DNA of 64,000 bases, from assembly GCA_937927515.1 (NCBI GenBank), contig CALBDO010000032.1:52515-116514 (forward strand), given 5' to 3'. The stretch comes from Candidatus Kapaibacterium sp. (lineage in GTDB: Bacteria; Bacteroidota; Ignavibacteria; Kapaibacteriales; UBA2268). Each line of letters opens with the position of its first letter. The stretch's first letter is position 1. Shown in pieces: positions 43,358 through 50,966 of this stretch. The translations under genes were made by a program, and so were the position numbers. The notes under the pieces were generated by a model. It worked only from the letters and a program-made list of their open reading frames with translations, was not told where the DNA came from and ran no database searches.

Positions 43358-44146
43358 ATGAAAATTGACCTTGCAGGCAAGATTGCTCTTGTCTGTGGTG
43401 CTTCAAAAGGTATAGGTCGAGCAATTGCCTATCAATTTGCTACATCTGGGGCTCAATTAATTCTTCTGGCAAGGAGCGAGAACGAATTAAAAGAAATCAA
43501 TTCGGAACTTATTGAAAGTACCAACAAAGTACATCATTATATATCTTGTGATATTTTAAATATCGACGAACTTGAGAATAGTGTTCTCGGCATTTTAGAT
43601 AAACTTGGGAAAGTTGACATTCTTGTTAACAATACCGGCGGACCCCCTCGAGGATTGCTTCATACCTCTGATTTATCCCAGTTAGATAGAGCTTTTCGCC
43701 AGCATATTTTATCGGCACAGAAATTGATATCTCTTCTTTTACCTGGTATGATAAACCATGGTTTTGGCAGAATAATTAATATTGTATCCATAGGTATGCG
43801 ACAGCCTATTGAGAATTTAGGCGTATCGAATGTGGTTCGTGGAGCAATGGGGAGTTGGGCTAAAACTCTTTCTCGCGAACTTGGCCAGTATGGGATTACT
43901 GTGAACAATATACTTCCCGGCTATACTTTGACCGATAGGCTTAAATCCCTTATAAACAACAGTTCAAATGAAAAGGGAATTTCTTTTGATGAAGAAGCGA
44001 GTTTTATTTTAGAAAAGATTCCCGCAAAAAGATTTGCCAAGCCAGAAGAGATTGCATTCTTGGCAACATTCCTTGCCTCCGACTTTGCTGCGTATATAAA
44101 TGGAGCAAGTATTCCCGTTGATGGTGGTTTTTTATCTTGCATTTAG
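43358..44146 (+). CDS. Atypical SDR family protein lacking the YxxxK motif
   Basis: A 262-aa short-chain dehydrogenase-like protein. The cofactor motif CGASKGIGRA and NNTGGPPRG (structural motif variant NNAG) are intact. But where classical SDRs have YxxxK, this one reads LGVSNVVRGAMGSWAKTL: Tyr and Lys are replaced by Ser and Arg. The rest (GQYGITVNNILPGYTLTDR, FLASDFAAYINGASIPVDGG) is typical of the FabG branch. A known subgroup of SDRs has this change, so it may be a genuine enzyme with a different mechanism or a non-catalytic paralogue. It begins 41 nt after rpsA and is followed by two envelope protein genes. Confidence 0.8.
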   Translation: MKIDLAGKIALVCGASKGIGRAIAYQFATSGAQLILLARSENELKEINSELIESTNKVHHYISCDILNIDELENSVLGILDKLGKVDILVNNTGGPPRGLLHTSDLSQLDRAFRQHILSAQKLISLLLPGMINHGFGRIINIVSIGMRQPIENLGVSNVVRGAMGSWAKTLSRELGQYGITVNNILPGYTLTDRLKSLINNSSNEKGISFDEEASFILEKIPAKRFAKPEEIAFLATFLASDFAAYINGASIPVDGGFLSCI

Positions 44147-44171
44147 AAATGTTTAAATATATAGGTATATC

Positions 44172-45269
44172 ATGAAGAATTTCAAATTTGTCATTTCATT
44201 ATCCCTAGCAATACTTTACTCTCTTCATTTGCATGCTGTACCACCAGTTGTTAGTGTGCCTAAGCTACCCAAAAATTTAAGAAACTATATTACCGACGAA
44301 AAGAAATATTTCGAAGTGCTCTTGGATTATTATATTCGTGCTAAACTTTTGGAGGCTCAACTTGGAGTGGATTCAATTGTTCCACCTCTCTCATACTCTG
44401 CATTAGAAAATCAAGACGTGAAAGTAATTAAAAATTATAGCGACATAGCAAATACTCTTTATGTTCAAATAAAGAGCTTACCAGAAATACCAAGAATATT
44501 GAAATTGCAGTACAACTTGGAAAGAGTTCTTGACGAAAATCAAAAGTTGAAGTACCAAAACGACAGTTTGAAGCTATTGGCAACAGAGTCCAGCCTTTGT
44601 AGAAAATTAATTTCGTTGCGTGATTCAATAATTGCTCAACTTTCCGTAGATTTATCAGAATGTGAGGAAAATAATTTGACCCAGATAAGCCATATTCTAA
44701 AACAAAGGAAATATCCCCCGACATTAGCTTTTGAAGTGAAGGCTAATCAATGGTTTTTTGAAAACCCTCGGGTCGACACTTACATTGCTCCTTCTTTTGC
44801 CTTGGAGTTTCATCTTTTCAATTTAGCTGATGATATTTTAAGCTTTAGGTTTTCTTGCAATTACACTTTTTTGACTAATCTTGTAGAAACTCCTATAGGA
44901 GATTTTCAAATAATAAAACAGACTTACAAAGATGATATTTGGAACTTTACTGCTATATTTGCTGTAAATCTTTCAAGAATGATTAATTCAAAGTCTTTTC
45001 ATTGGGAACTGAATTTATCTGGTGGATATTTTCTTGGCTTTACAAAATCACCCTCGCCATTTGTATTTCAGAATGATTATAAAGGTTACTCACTGGGCCT
45101 TCAAACAGTCTTTAGTACTTTCAATCGACGAGTGCCAATTAGTATTGTCTTTGGAGGAGCATTTTCAAAGCTAATTGACGAACTAACATATGATGGGTTA
45201 AGCCTTGGCAAGCCGTTCATACCAAATGTCTTTCTCGGGCTAAAATTTTCGGTTTTAAATTCTTTTTAA
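44172..45269 (+). CDS. Exported protein with coiled coil and possible C-terminal outer-membrane barrel
   Basis: A 365-aa protein not recognised as a known family. It has a signal peptide (MKNFKFVISLSLAILYSLHLHA). The mature N-terminal part is helical, with a coiled-coil-like region about residues 105-180 (LQYNLERVLDENQKLKYQNDSLKLLA). The C-terminal 165 residues alternate in barrel style (FEVKANQWFFENPRVDTYIAPSFALEF, DILSFRFSCNYTFL, ELNLSGGYFLGF, YSLGLQTVFSTF) and end GLKFSVLNSF, consistent with an outer-membrane anchor. It starts 25 nt after the SDR and is followed 9 nt later by the TPR/LRR gene, so it probably belongs to that unit. Confidence 0.6.
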   Translation: MKNFKFVISLSLAILYSLHLHAVPPVVSVPKLPKNLRNYITDEKKYFEVLLDYYIRAKLLEAQLGVDSIVPPLSYSALENQDVKVIKNYSDIANTLYVQIKSLPEIPRILKLQYNLERVLDENQKLKYQNDSLKLLATESSLCRKLISLRDSIIAQLSVDLSECEENNLTQISHILKQRKYPPTLAFEVKANQWFFENPRVDTYIAPSFALEFHLFNLADDILSFRFSCNYTFLTNLVETPIGDFQIIKQTYKDDIWNFTAIFAVNLSRMINSKSFHWELNLSGGYFLGFTKSPSPFVFQNDYKGYSLGLQTVFSTFNRRVPISIVFGGAFSKLIDELTYDGLSLGKPFIPNVFLGLKFSVLNSF

Positions 45270-45278
45270 GAGGTATAT

Positions 45279-46139
45279 ATGAAGAAGGTAATCTTTTTGT
45301 TTTTTTTATTCTCAATAGGGTTATTGTACTCCCAGGAGCTTAATTACGCAAAAAGACTTTTAAAATTAGCAAATACAAACATTTGGCTAGAGAAATTCCA
45401 AGAAGCAAGCCTTTTGGTCGAACAAGCAAAACAAATAATATCTCGATTTAATACTTGGGAAGCAAGATATTGGGATGCAGTTGCAGACGAAACTCTTGGA
45501 CGTGTATATTTGCAAATGGGCAATTACGACTTTGCAGAAATGCATTTTAAAAAGGCTTTGGATAAGTTCGACAAACTTCTCGATAGTAACTTCGAAGGTT
45601 CGCAAGTTGCTATGAAAACCCTAATCGAGCAAACTAAGGTTGAAAAAGAGAAAACTAAAGAAAAGCTTAAATTTGAATCACAAGGTAAAAACGTAAATCT
45701 TAGCTACCGTGCAATTTCTGGGTATTTAAATCTACCAGTGGATTTAGTTGGTTTTACTGCCGTTGAAAGCAATTTAAATCAATTTCCATCGGAGTTGTAT
45801 GGTAAAAAAGAGCTAAAGAAAGTTGTATTGCGAGGAAATAGAATTTCAGAAGCTACAATAAAAGATATGCCCGCTTTGGAATATTTAGATTTGTCTGAAA
45901 ATAATCTAACGAACTTAAAAATCGACTATGCCACTGTTCCAAATTTAAAGTATTTAATTCTATCAAACAATAGATTTAAAAAACTTCCTCAGGAAATCCT
46001 CTCGCTGAAAAAATTGGAAGTCATTGATTTGACAAACAATAGTATTCAATTTTCAGATATTTCAAATTTGATACAAAATTTACCAAATACTTTAATAATT
46101 TTCGACCAATATGAATTGATTGAAGAGGAAGAAGAGTAA
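45279..46139 (+). CDS. Exported TPR and leucine-rich-repeat protein
   Basis: A 286-aa exported protein. It has the signal peptide MKKVIFLFFLFSIGLLYSQ. TPR-like helices run through about residues 20-110 (ARYWDAVADETLGRVYLQMGNYDFAEMHFKKALDKFD). Leucine-rich repeats follow at about 165-275 (ELKKVVLRGNRISEATIKDM, LEYLDLSENNLTNL, LKYLILSNNRFKKLPQEI, LEVIDLTNNSIQF). It ends with the acidic tail EEEEE. Such a pair of protein-binding folds suggests a periplasmic or surface scaffold rather than an enzyme. It lies 9 nt after the coiled-coil/barrel protein and shares its likely operon. AGAGG precedes its ATG. Confidence 0.7.
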   Translation: MKKVIFLFFLFSIGLLYSQELNYAKRLLKLANTNIWLEKFQEASLLVEQAKQIISRFNTWEARYWDAVADETLGRVYLQMGNYDFAEMHFKKALDKFDKLLDSNFEGSQVAMKTLIEQTKVEKEKTKEKLKFESQGKNVNLSYRAISGYLNLPVDLVGFTAVESNLNQFPSELYGKKELKKVVLRGNRISEATIKDMPALEYLDLSENNLTNLKIDYATVPNLKYLILSNNRFKKLPQEILSLKKLEVIDLTNNSIQFSDISNLIQNLPNTLIIFDQYELIEEEEE

Positions 46140-46172
46140 ATCAAAAATTCACTGAGTAAACGATTTTTTTTC

Positions 46173-46180
46173 TAATTTTG
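46173..46180 (+). promoter_or_regulatory. Candidate -7 box (TAATTTTG) for glnA
   Basis: A perfect TAnnTTTG match 26 nt before the ATG at 46207, in the gap after the TPR/LRR gene. No TTTG at -33 is visible. Confidence 0.4.
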
Positions 46181-46206
46181 AATTTTTTATTTAATCTCGA
46201 ATTTGT

Positions 46207-47526
46207 ATGGAAAACATAATTAAACAATTAAAAGAAGACAAAATTAGTTTTGTCAACTTACAATTTGCGGACATCCTTGGGACATTAAAGGAAGTGACTA
46301 TTCCAGTGAGTAAAGTAGAAGATTCTCTTAGGTATGGGACCTGGTTCGATGGCTCCTCTATCGAAGGATTTGCAAGAATACACGAGAGCGATCTATATCT
46401 CAAGCCAGACATATCTACTTATGCAATCATACCTTGGCTCTCCAATGGCGAAGAAAGAACCGCAAGATTCATTTGCGATATTTTCAAGCCAGATGGTAAT
46501 CCTTTCGAAGCAGACCCAAGATATATTTTAAAGAAAACATTAAAAGAATTAGAAAATTTTGGATATCAATACAACCTCGGACCCGAGGTAGAATTCTTTT
46601 TATTCATCAAGGACAGCAACGGTCATAAACCTCTGGACAATCGCGGCTACTTCGACCTTGCTGGAGAATTTGCACAACAAATTATGCGAGACATAACGAA
46701 AACACTGGAATATTTCAACATAGATGTCGAAGCGACTCACCACGAAGTAGCAACTGGTCAATTTGAGGTAGATTTCCGCTACGGCGATGCATTGACCACA
46801 GCTGATAGAGTGCTTACTTTGCGCTCGGCAGTAAAAGCTGTAGCTCAGAGATACAATTTGATAGCCTCGTTTATGCCTAAGCCCATTCTGGGCATTAATG
46901 GCTCCGGTATGCACGTCCATCAAAGTCTTTTTGATATTAAAGCTAAAAGGAATGCATTTTACGACGTTAATGATAGGTATAATCTCTCGGAAATTGCTTA
47001 TAATTTCATTGCCGGTCAATTAAAGCATGTCAAGGAAATAAGCGCTGTCCTCTGTCCAACCGTTAACTCGTATAAAAGGCTTGTGGTTGGTTACGAAGCC
47101 CCAGTCTACATTTCTTGGGCTCGTGTAAATCGCTCTGCTTTAATTCGTATACCTAAGTGGTTCGAGGATAAGAAAGAATCAGCAAGAATTGAATTGAGAT
47201 GTCCAGACCCATCTGCGAATCCTTACCTTGCTTTTGCTTTGATGCTTGCCTCTGGACTGGATGGGATTAAGTCTAAATTAACTCCACCCGAACCAATTGA
47301 GGAGGATTTATACCATTTTGATGATTTAAGGTTGAAGGAAATGAATATCGATACTCTTCCTTCCTCTTTGTTCGAAGCCGTTCAATTCTTCAAGCAAAGT
47401 GAACTTTGTAAGAATACTTTTGGCGATGTTTTGTTTCGAAGATTTGTTAGAATTAAAGAACGAGAGTGGAACGAATTTAAAATCCAAGTAACTGAGTGGG
47501 AGGTCGATAATTATTTGGATATATAA
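46207..47526 (+). CDS. glnA: Glutamine synthetase, type I (GSI-alpha-like)
   Basis: Glutamine synthetase ligates ammonia to glutamate with ATP. The 439-aa protein has WFDGSSIEGFARIHESDLYL (beta-Grasp domain), LGPEVEFFLF, the ATP and metal site HHEVATGQFEVDFRYGDAL, LGINGSGMHVHQSLF, the glutamate-binding RVNRSALIRIP and ELRCPDPSANPYLAF. The length and the short C-terminus ending in VTEWEVDNYLDI match the GSI-alpha class. The adenylylation loop of GSI-beta (NLYDLPPE) is replaced by DLYHFDDLRLKEM, so control by adenylylation is unlikely. It has its own -7 box and is followed 20 nt later by a membrane protein gene. Confidence 0.96.
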   Translation: MENIIKQLKEDKISFVNLQFADILGTLKEVTIPVSKVEDSLRYGTWFDGSSIEGFARIHESDLYLKPDISTYAIIPWLSNGEERTARFICDIFKPDGNPFEADPRYILKKTLKELENFGYQYNLGPEVEFFLFIKDSNGHKPLDNRGYFDLAGEFAQQIMRDITKTLEYFNIDVEATHHEVATGQFEVDFRYGDALTTADRVLTLRSAVKAVAQRYNLIASFMPKPILGINGSGMHVHQSLFDIKAKRNAFYDVNDRYNLSEIAYNFIAGQLKHVKEISAVLCPTVNSYKRLVVGYEAPVYISWARVNRSALIRIPKWFEDKKESARIELRCPDPSANPYLAFALMLASGLDGIKSKLTPPEPIEEDLYHFDDLRLKEMNIDTLPSSLFEAVQFFKQSELCKNTFGDVLFRRFVRIKEREWNEFKIQVTEWEVDNYLDI

Positions 47527-47546
47527 TTCTCGCCCTACATTTACCA

Positions 47547-49217
47547 ATGACAAATAAAAACCTTTCAAATTCAAACATCGTTTTAATTCTAATACTAATT
47601 GTTGTAGTTTTTACTTGTTATTATCAAACTTTAAATTACACTTTTGTTTGGGATGACCAGGAGTTATACATTAATTCTAATAACATATCCGCTGATGAAC
47701 CATTTAAAAAAGTTGCAGAGCATTTCGTTCCTAAAAAAGGTAAAATGTACATTCCTGCGACATACTTTTGTTGGTCATTGATAACATACCTAAGTGGAAA
47801 TAAATTCTCTCCAAATTCATTTCATCTTTTTAACATTATCTTGCACATTTTAAATTCCATTATTGTATATTTTTTACTGTCAAAATTCTTAAAATCAAAT
47901 TTTAGTGCATTTTTTGCAGCTTTAGTTTTTTCCTTGCATCCAATTCAAGTAGAAAGTGTAGCTTGGATATCAGAAGCAAGAGGTTTGCTCTCGGCTTTCT
48001 TTGGTTTCTCTGCGATATTACTTTCTATTTCCTCCGAAAATAAAACAAATCTTTCTAATTGGATTGTAATTCTCTTTTTGCTTATTTTATCAATACTGGC
48101 TAAACCAAGTGGTATTGTATTCCCTTTTCTTTTGATTTTGTCGAAATGGTATTTAAACCGTACCCCCAATGTCATTACACAAATTAAGTGGTATTTGCCA
48201 TATGTAATTTTAGTTGTTCCGTTTTTAATTATAACCATTTATGGCGAAGCACCAAAAGTCATAGAATTTGAAATTCCACTTTTTCTAAGACCTTTGTTTT
48301 GGCTTAATGCCATTGGATTTTATGTACAAAAATTAGTTTTACCCTTTGGATTCTCACCAGGATATGGTTTGAATTATAACTTTCTATACAATAATCCTAC
48401 CTATTTTTATTATGTTATCTTTGGTTTTCTTGTATTGATAATAGGGATAAAGATAAAGCATAAAAAGGAATATTGGTTCTCTGTTCTGTTTTTTCTTATA
48501 GGTTTCTTCCCTGTTTCAAACTTAGCGAGCTTTTACTACCAATACTGGTCTACAGTTGCCGATAGATATGTCTATGTTTCTGTTTTTGGGTTTTCGTACT
48601 TACTTGGATTTGTCTTCGATACATTGCCCAAAAAAGCCCGCAATGTTGTATCGATAGTTGTACCTTTTGGTTTATTTTTAATTTCATTAACAGAGCTAAA
48701 CAAATGGAGAGATGAGTTCAATCTCTGGAATGAGTCTATCAACGATTATCCTAACCGAATCCCCCAAGTTTATCTTGGTAGGGGCGTAATTTTTGAAAAG
48801 AACGGGGAGATTCATAAAGCCCTGGATGATTACACAAAAGCTATTGAATTAGATAGTAGTTTTTATTTTGGTTTTTACAATCGTGGAAATATTTATTACG
48901 ATTTACGCAAATATGATTTAGCAATAGAGGATTTTACAAAAGTTTTAAAATCAAACTCTAAATTTGTCAATGCATATGTAAATCGTGGATTGTGTTTTCT
49001 CGAAAAAAAAGATTACAAAAATGCGATAAAAGATTTTCAATCCGCTTTAAGATTGGACCCCAACCAACCCGATGTTTATGTATATCTTGGTGAAGCATTG
49101 GAAGGAAACGAGCAATTCAAGGATGCACTAGAAGTTTATCAGAGAGCATTATCCTTTGGTTTAAAAGATAGCGTCCTTATCTTGAAAATTGAAAATTTGA
49201 AAAATTATTTAAAGTAA
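47547..49217 (+). CDS. Polytopic GT-C-like membrane protein with C-terminal TPR repeats
   Basis: A 556-aa protein with about ten membrane segments (residues 10-395), then four TPR repeats (about 405-550: NRIPQVYLGRGVIFEKNGEIHKAL, SSFYFGFYNRGNIYYDLRKYDLAIEDF, NAYVNRGLCFLEKKDYKNAIKDF, PDVYVYLGEALEGNEQFKDAL). The N-terminal FVWDDQELY has the acidic loop after the first helix seen in GT-C glycosyltransferases, and SLHPIQVESVAWISEARGLLSAFF matches bacterial TMTC/O-mannosyltransferase-like proteins with TPRs. It may glycosylate exported proteins or lipids with a polyprenyl-phosphate sugar. That is inferred from family, not from any visible catalytic proof. It starts 20 nt after glnA; no terminator separates them. 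Confidence 0.75.
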   Translation: MTNKNLSNSNIVLILILIVVVFTCYYQTLNYTFVWDDQELYINSNNISADEPFKKVAEHFVPKKGKMYIPATYFCWSLITYLSGNKFSPNSFHLFNIILHILNSIIVYFLLSKFLKSNFSAFFAALVFSLHPIQVESVAWISEARGLLSAFFGFSAILLSISSENKTNLSNWIVILFLLILSILAKPSGIVFPFLLILSKWYLNRTPNVITQIKWYLPYVILVVPFLIITIYGEAPKVIEFEIPLFLRPLFWLNAIGFYVQKLVLPFGFSPGYGLNYNFLYNNPTYFYYVIFGFLVLIIGIKIKHKKEYWFSVLFFLIGFFPVSNLASFYYQYWSTVADRYVYVSVFGFSYLLGFVFDTLPKKARNVVSIVVPFGLFLISLTELNKWRDEFNLWNESINDYPNRIPQVYLGRGVIFEKNGEIHKALDDYTKAIELDSSFYFGFYNRGNIYYDLRKYDLAIEDFTKVLKSNSKFVNAYVNRGLCFLEKKDYKNAIKDFQSALRLDPNQPDVYVYLGEALEGNEQFKDALEVYQRALSFGLKDSVLILKIENLKNYLK

Positions 49218-49246
49218 TTGGTCTATCGAATTAATACTTTTTTTTT

Positions 49247-49254
49247 TAAATTTG
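49247..49254 (+). promoter_or_regulatory. Candidate -7 box (TAAATTTG) for the DUF2892-like gene
   Basis: A perfect TAnnTTTG match 29 nt before ATG 49284. A strong GGAGGG ribosome-binding site lies between. No TTTG at the -33 place. Confidence 0.35.
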
Positions 49255-49283
49255 TAAGAACTTCTTTTATTTTTGGAGGGTAA

Positions 49284-49502
49284 ATGAAAAAAAATATGGG
49301 TTCATTCGATAGGACGCTAAGAATCATCCTCGCAATTGTTATTGCTCTGCTGATTTTATTTGGACAACTCAAAGGTATTGGTGGAATTATTTTTGGTATT
49401 GTCGCTATTATTTTCGTGATAACCGGAATTGTTGGTTTCTGTCCTTTGTATACGCCTCTTAAAATCAATACTGCAAAAGGAGAGCAAGAAGGCAAACAAT
49501 AA
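49284..49502 (+). CDS. Small DUF2892-like membrane protein
   Basis: A 72-aa inner-membrane protein with the DUF2892/YgaP-tail pattern: NMGSFDRTLRIILAIVIALLI, a second helix IGGIIFGIVAIIFVITGIVGF, then CPLYTPLKIN. These proteins have two helices with a cysteine near the end of the second. Their function is unknown, although the fold is often fused to rhodanese domains. The strong ribosome-binding site GGAGGG at about 49276 supports the ATG. The last 28 nt of the gene form one arm of the terminator that follows. Confidence 0.88.
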   Translation: MKKNMGSFDRTLRIILAIVIALLILFGQLKGIGGIIFGIVAIIFVITGIVGFCPLYTPLKINTAKGEQEGKQ

Positions 49503-49521
49503 TCTTCTGCTCTCCTTTTTT
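49475..49521. terminator. Bidirectional terminator overlapping a gene end
   Basis: AAAAGGAGAGC (49475-49485) pairs with GCTCTCCTTTT (49509-49519), extended by AGAAG/CTTCT with one bulged base. A run of T follows on the plus strand, and a T tract also follows in the minus-strand direction. It thus serves both the DUF2892-like gene and the convergent glyA (stop at 49527). Confidence 0.88.
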
Positions 49522-49526
49522 ACGAG

Positions 49527-50846
49527 TTACAAGTTTAGCCATTTCGAGTGGAAGAGAGGAAACTTACTTGTAAACTCATGAACCTCAGCTTTAACCGAAT
49601 TTATAACTTCTTCACTGTTAATGTTTGTAATAACTTTATCGATTAAATCTGCAATTATTTGCATATCGTTTTCGGTCATTCCTCTTGTAGTTACTGCTGG
49701 TGTACCTATCCTAATCCCGGAGGTAATCAATGGAGGTTGTGTATCGAAAGGCACGGCATTTTTGTTTACAGTTATTCCAGCTTTATCCAAAGCAGTTTCG
49801 GCTTGCTTTCCTGTTACATTCTTATTTCTCAAGTCGATAAGCATTAGATGATTATCTGTCCCCCCGCTTACAAGATTGTATCCTTTCTTTAACAAAGCAT
49901 TAGCCAAAGCTTTGGCATTTTTAAGTACCTGTTGGATGTATAAATCGAATTGTTCGGTAAGAGCTTCGCCAAAAGCAACTGCCTTTGCAGCAATAACATG
50001 CATCAATGGACCGCCTTGTATGCCGGGCATTACCCAAGAATCTACAATCTCGCTCATTCTTTTAATTCTTCCGGATTTAGGTGCGGTAATACCAAATGGA
50101 TTGTCGAAATCTTTTCCAATAAGAATTAATCCCCCACGAGGACCTCGCAATGTTTTATGCGTGGTGCTCGATACTACATGGCAATAGGGTATAGGACTTT
50201 GGAGGTAGCCCTTTGCAATTATGCCTGCTGGATGGGCAATGTCTGCGAAAAGAAATGCACCAACTTTGTCTGCTATTTCTCGGAAGCCTTTGAAATCAAT
50301 TTCCCGGGGATAAGCAGAGGCGCCTACAGTAATCATTTTGGGTTTGTGTTTCTTTGCAAGGTCTTCGACCATGTTTAGGTCGATTGTTCCAGTTTCTGGA
50401 TTCAATTCATAAGCTACAAAGTTGAATAATCTTCCAGAGAAGTTAACTGGGGAGCCGTGCGTTAGATGTCCACCGTGAGCAAGGCTCATTCCGAGGACCG
50501 TATCTCCAGGTTTTAAAAATGAAAAGTAAACAGCCATATTTGCACTGCTTCCACTATGGGGTTGGACATTAGCGTGTTCTGCTCCAAATAGTTTTTTTGC
50601 CCTTTCGCGTGCAAGATTTTCTGCAACATCAACCCATTCACAGCCTCCATAATACCTGGCTCCAGGATAACCCTCTGCATATTTGTTTGTAAGGACCGAG
50701 CCTTGGGCATCGAGAACAGCAGGGGAGACGAAATTTTCACTAGCTATGAGTTCAATTTTTTCGTGTTGTCTTTTATATTCGTTTATTAATGCTTCGTAAA
50801 CCTCAGGGTCTGTTCTCTGAACTAAATTATACAATTTCTCTGCCAT
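49527..50846 (-). CDS. glyA: Serine hydroxymethyltransferase
   Basis: A PLP enzyme interconverting serine and glycine with transfer of a one-carbon unit to tetrahydrofolate. From ATG 50846 it is 439 aa. Motifs are [53 protein letters not shown] (PLP phosphate-binding), [14 protein letters not shown], and [19 protein letters not shown] with the PLP-binding lysine in THKT. The longer frame adds 20 hydrophobic residues before MAEKLYNL and includes the promoter region, so it is rejected. GGAAT serves as ribosome-binding site. A bidirectional terminator closes it. Confidence 0.97.
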   Translation of the reverse strand: MAEKLYNLVQRTDPEVYEALINEYKRQHEKIELIASENFVSPAVLDAQGSVLTNKYAEGYPGARYYGGCEWVDVAENLARERAKKLFGAEHANVQPHSGSSANMAVYFSFLKPGDTVLGMSLAHGGHLTHGSPVNFSGRLFNFVAYELNPETGTIDLNMVEDLAKKHKPKMITVGASAYPREIDFKGFREIADKVGAFLFADIAHPAGIIAKGYLQSPIPYCHVVSSTTHKTLRGPRGGLILIGKDFDNPFGITAPKSGRIKRMSEIVDSWVMPGIQGGPLMHVIAAKAVAFGEALTEQFDLYIQQVLKNAKALANALLKKGYNLVSGGTDNHLMLIDLRNKNVTGKQAETALDKAGITVNKNAVPFDTQPPLITSGIRIGTPAVTTRGMTENDMQIIADLIDKVITNINSEEVINSVKAEVHEFTSKFPLFHSKWLNL

Positions 50847-50871
50847 ATTCCACCAATAAAAAAATAAAATA

Positions 50872-50879
50872 CAAAAATA
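50872..50879 (-). promoter_or_regulatory. Candidate -7 box (TATTTTTG, minus strand) for glyA
   Basis: A perfect TAnnTTTG on the minus strand 26 nt before the glyA ATG at 50846, within a short leader. The nearest minus-strand TTTG (50907-50904) lies 24 bp away, longer than usual, so the -33 element is uncertain. Confidence 0.4.
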
Positions 50880-50966
50880 GTTAAAGAATTGCACATTTTG
50901 AACCAAACGAATTATTATTTCTTCGTTTGTATTAATTTCAAGGTTTATAAATTTTCAAATCTTAAA

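Noticed and set aside
46600..47019. A 139-aa open frame on the minus strand opposite glnA
   Set aside because: Glutamine synthetase is conserved along this whole region; the antisense frame has no family match.
50847..50906. Twenty extra N-terminal residues for glyA
   Set aside because: They include the candidate -7 box and lie before the conserved MAEKLYNL start.
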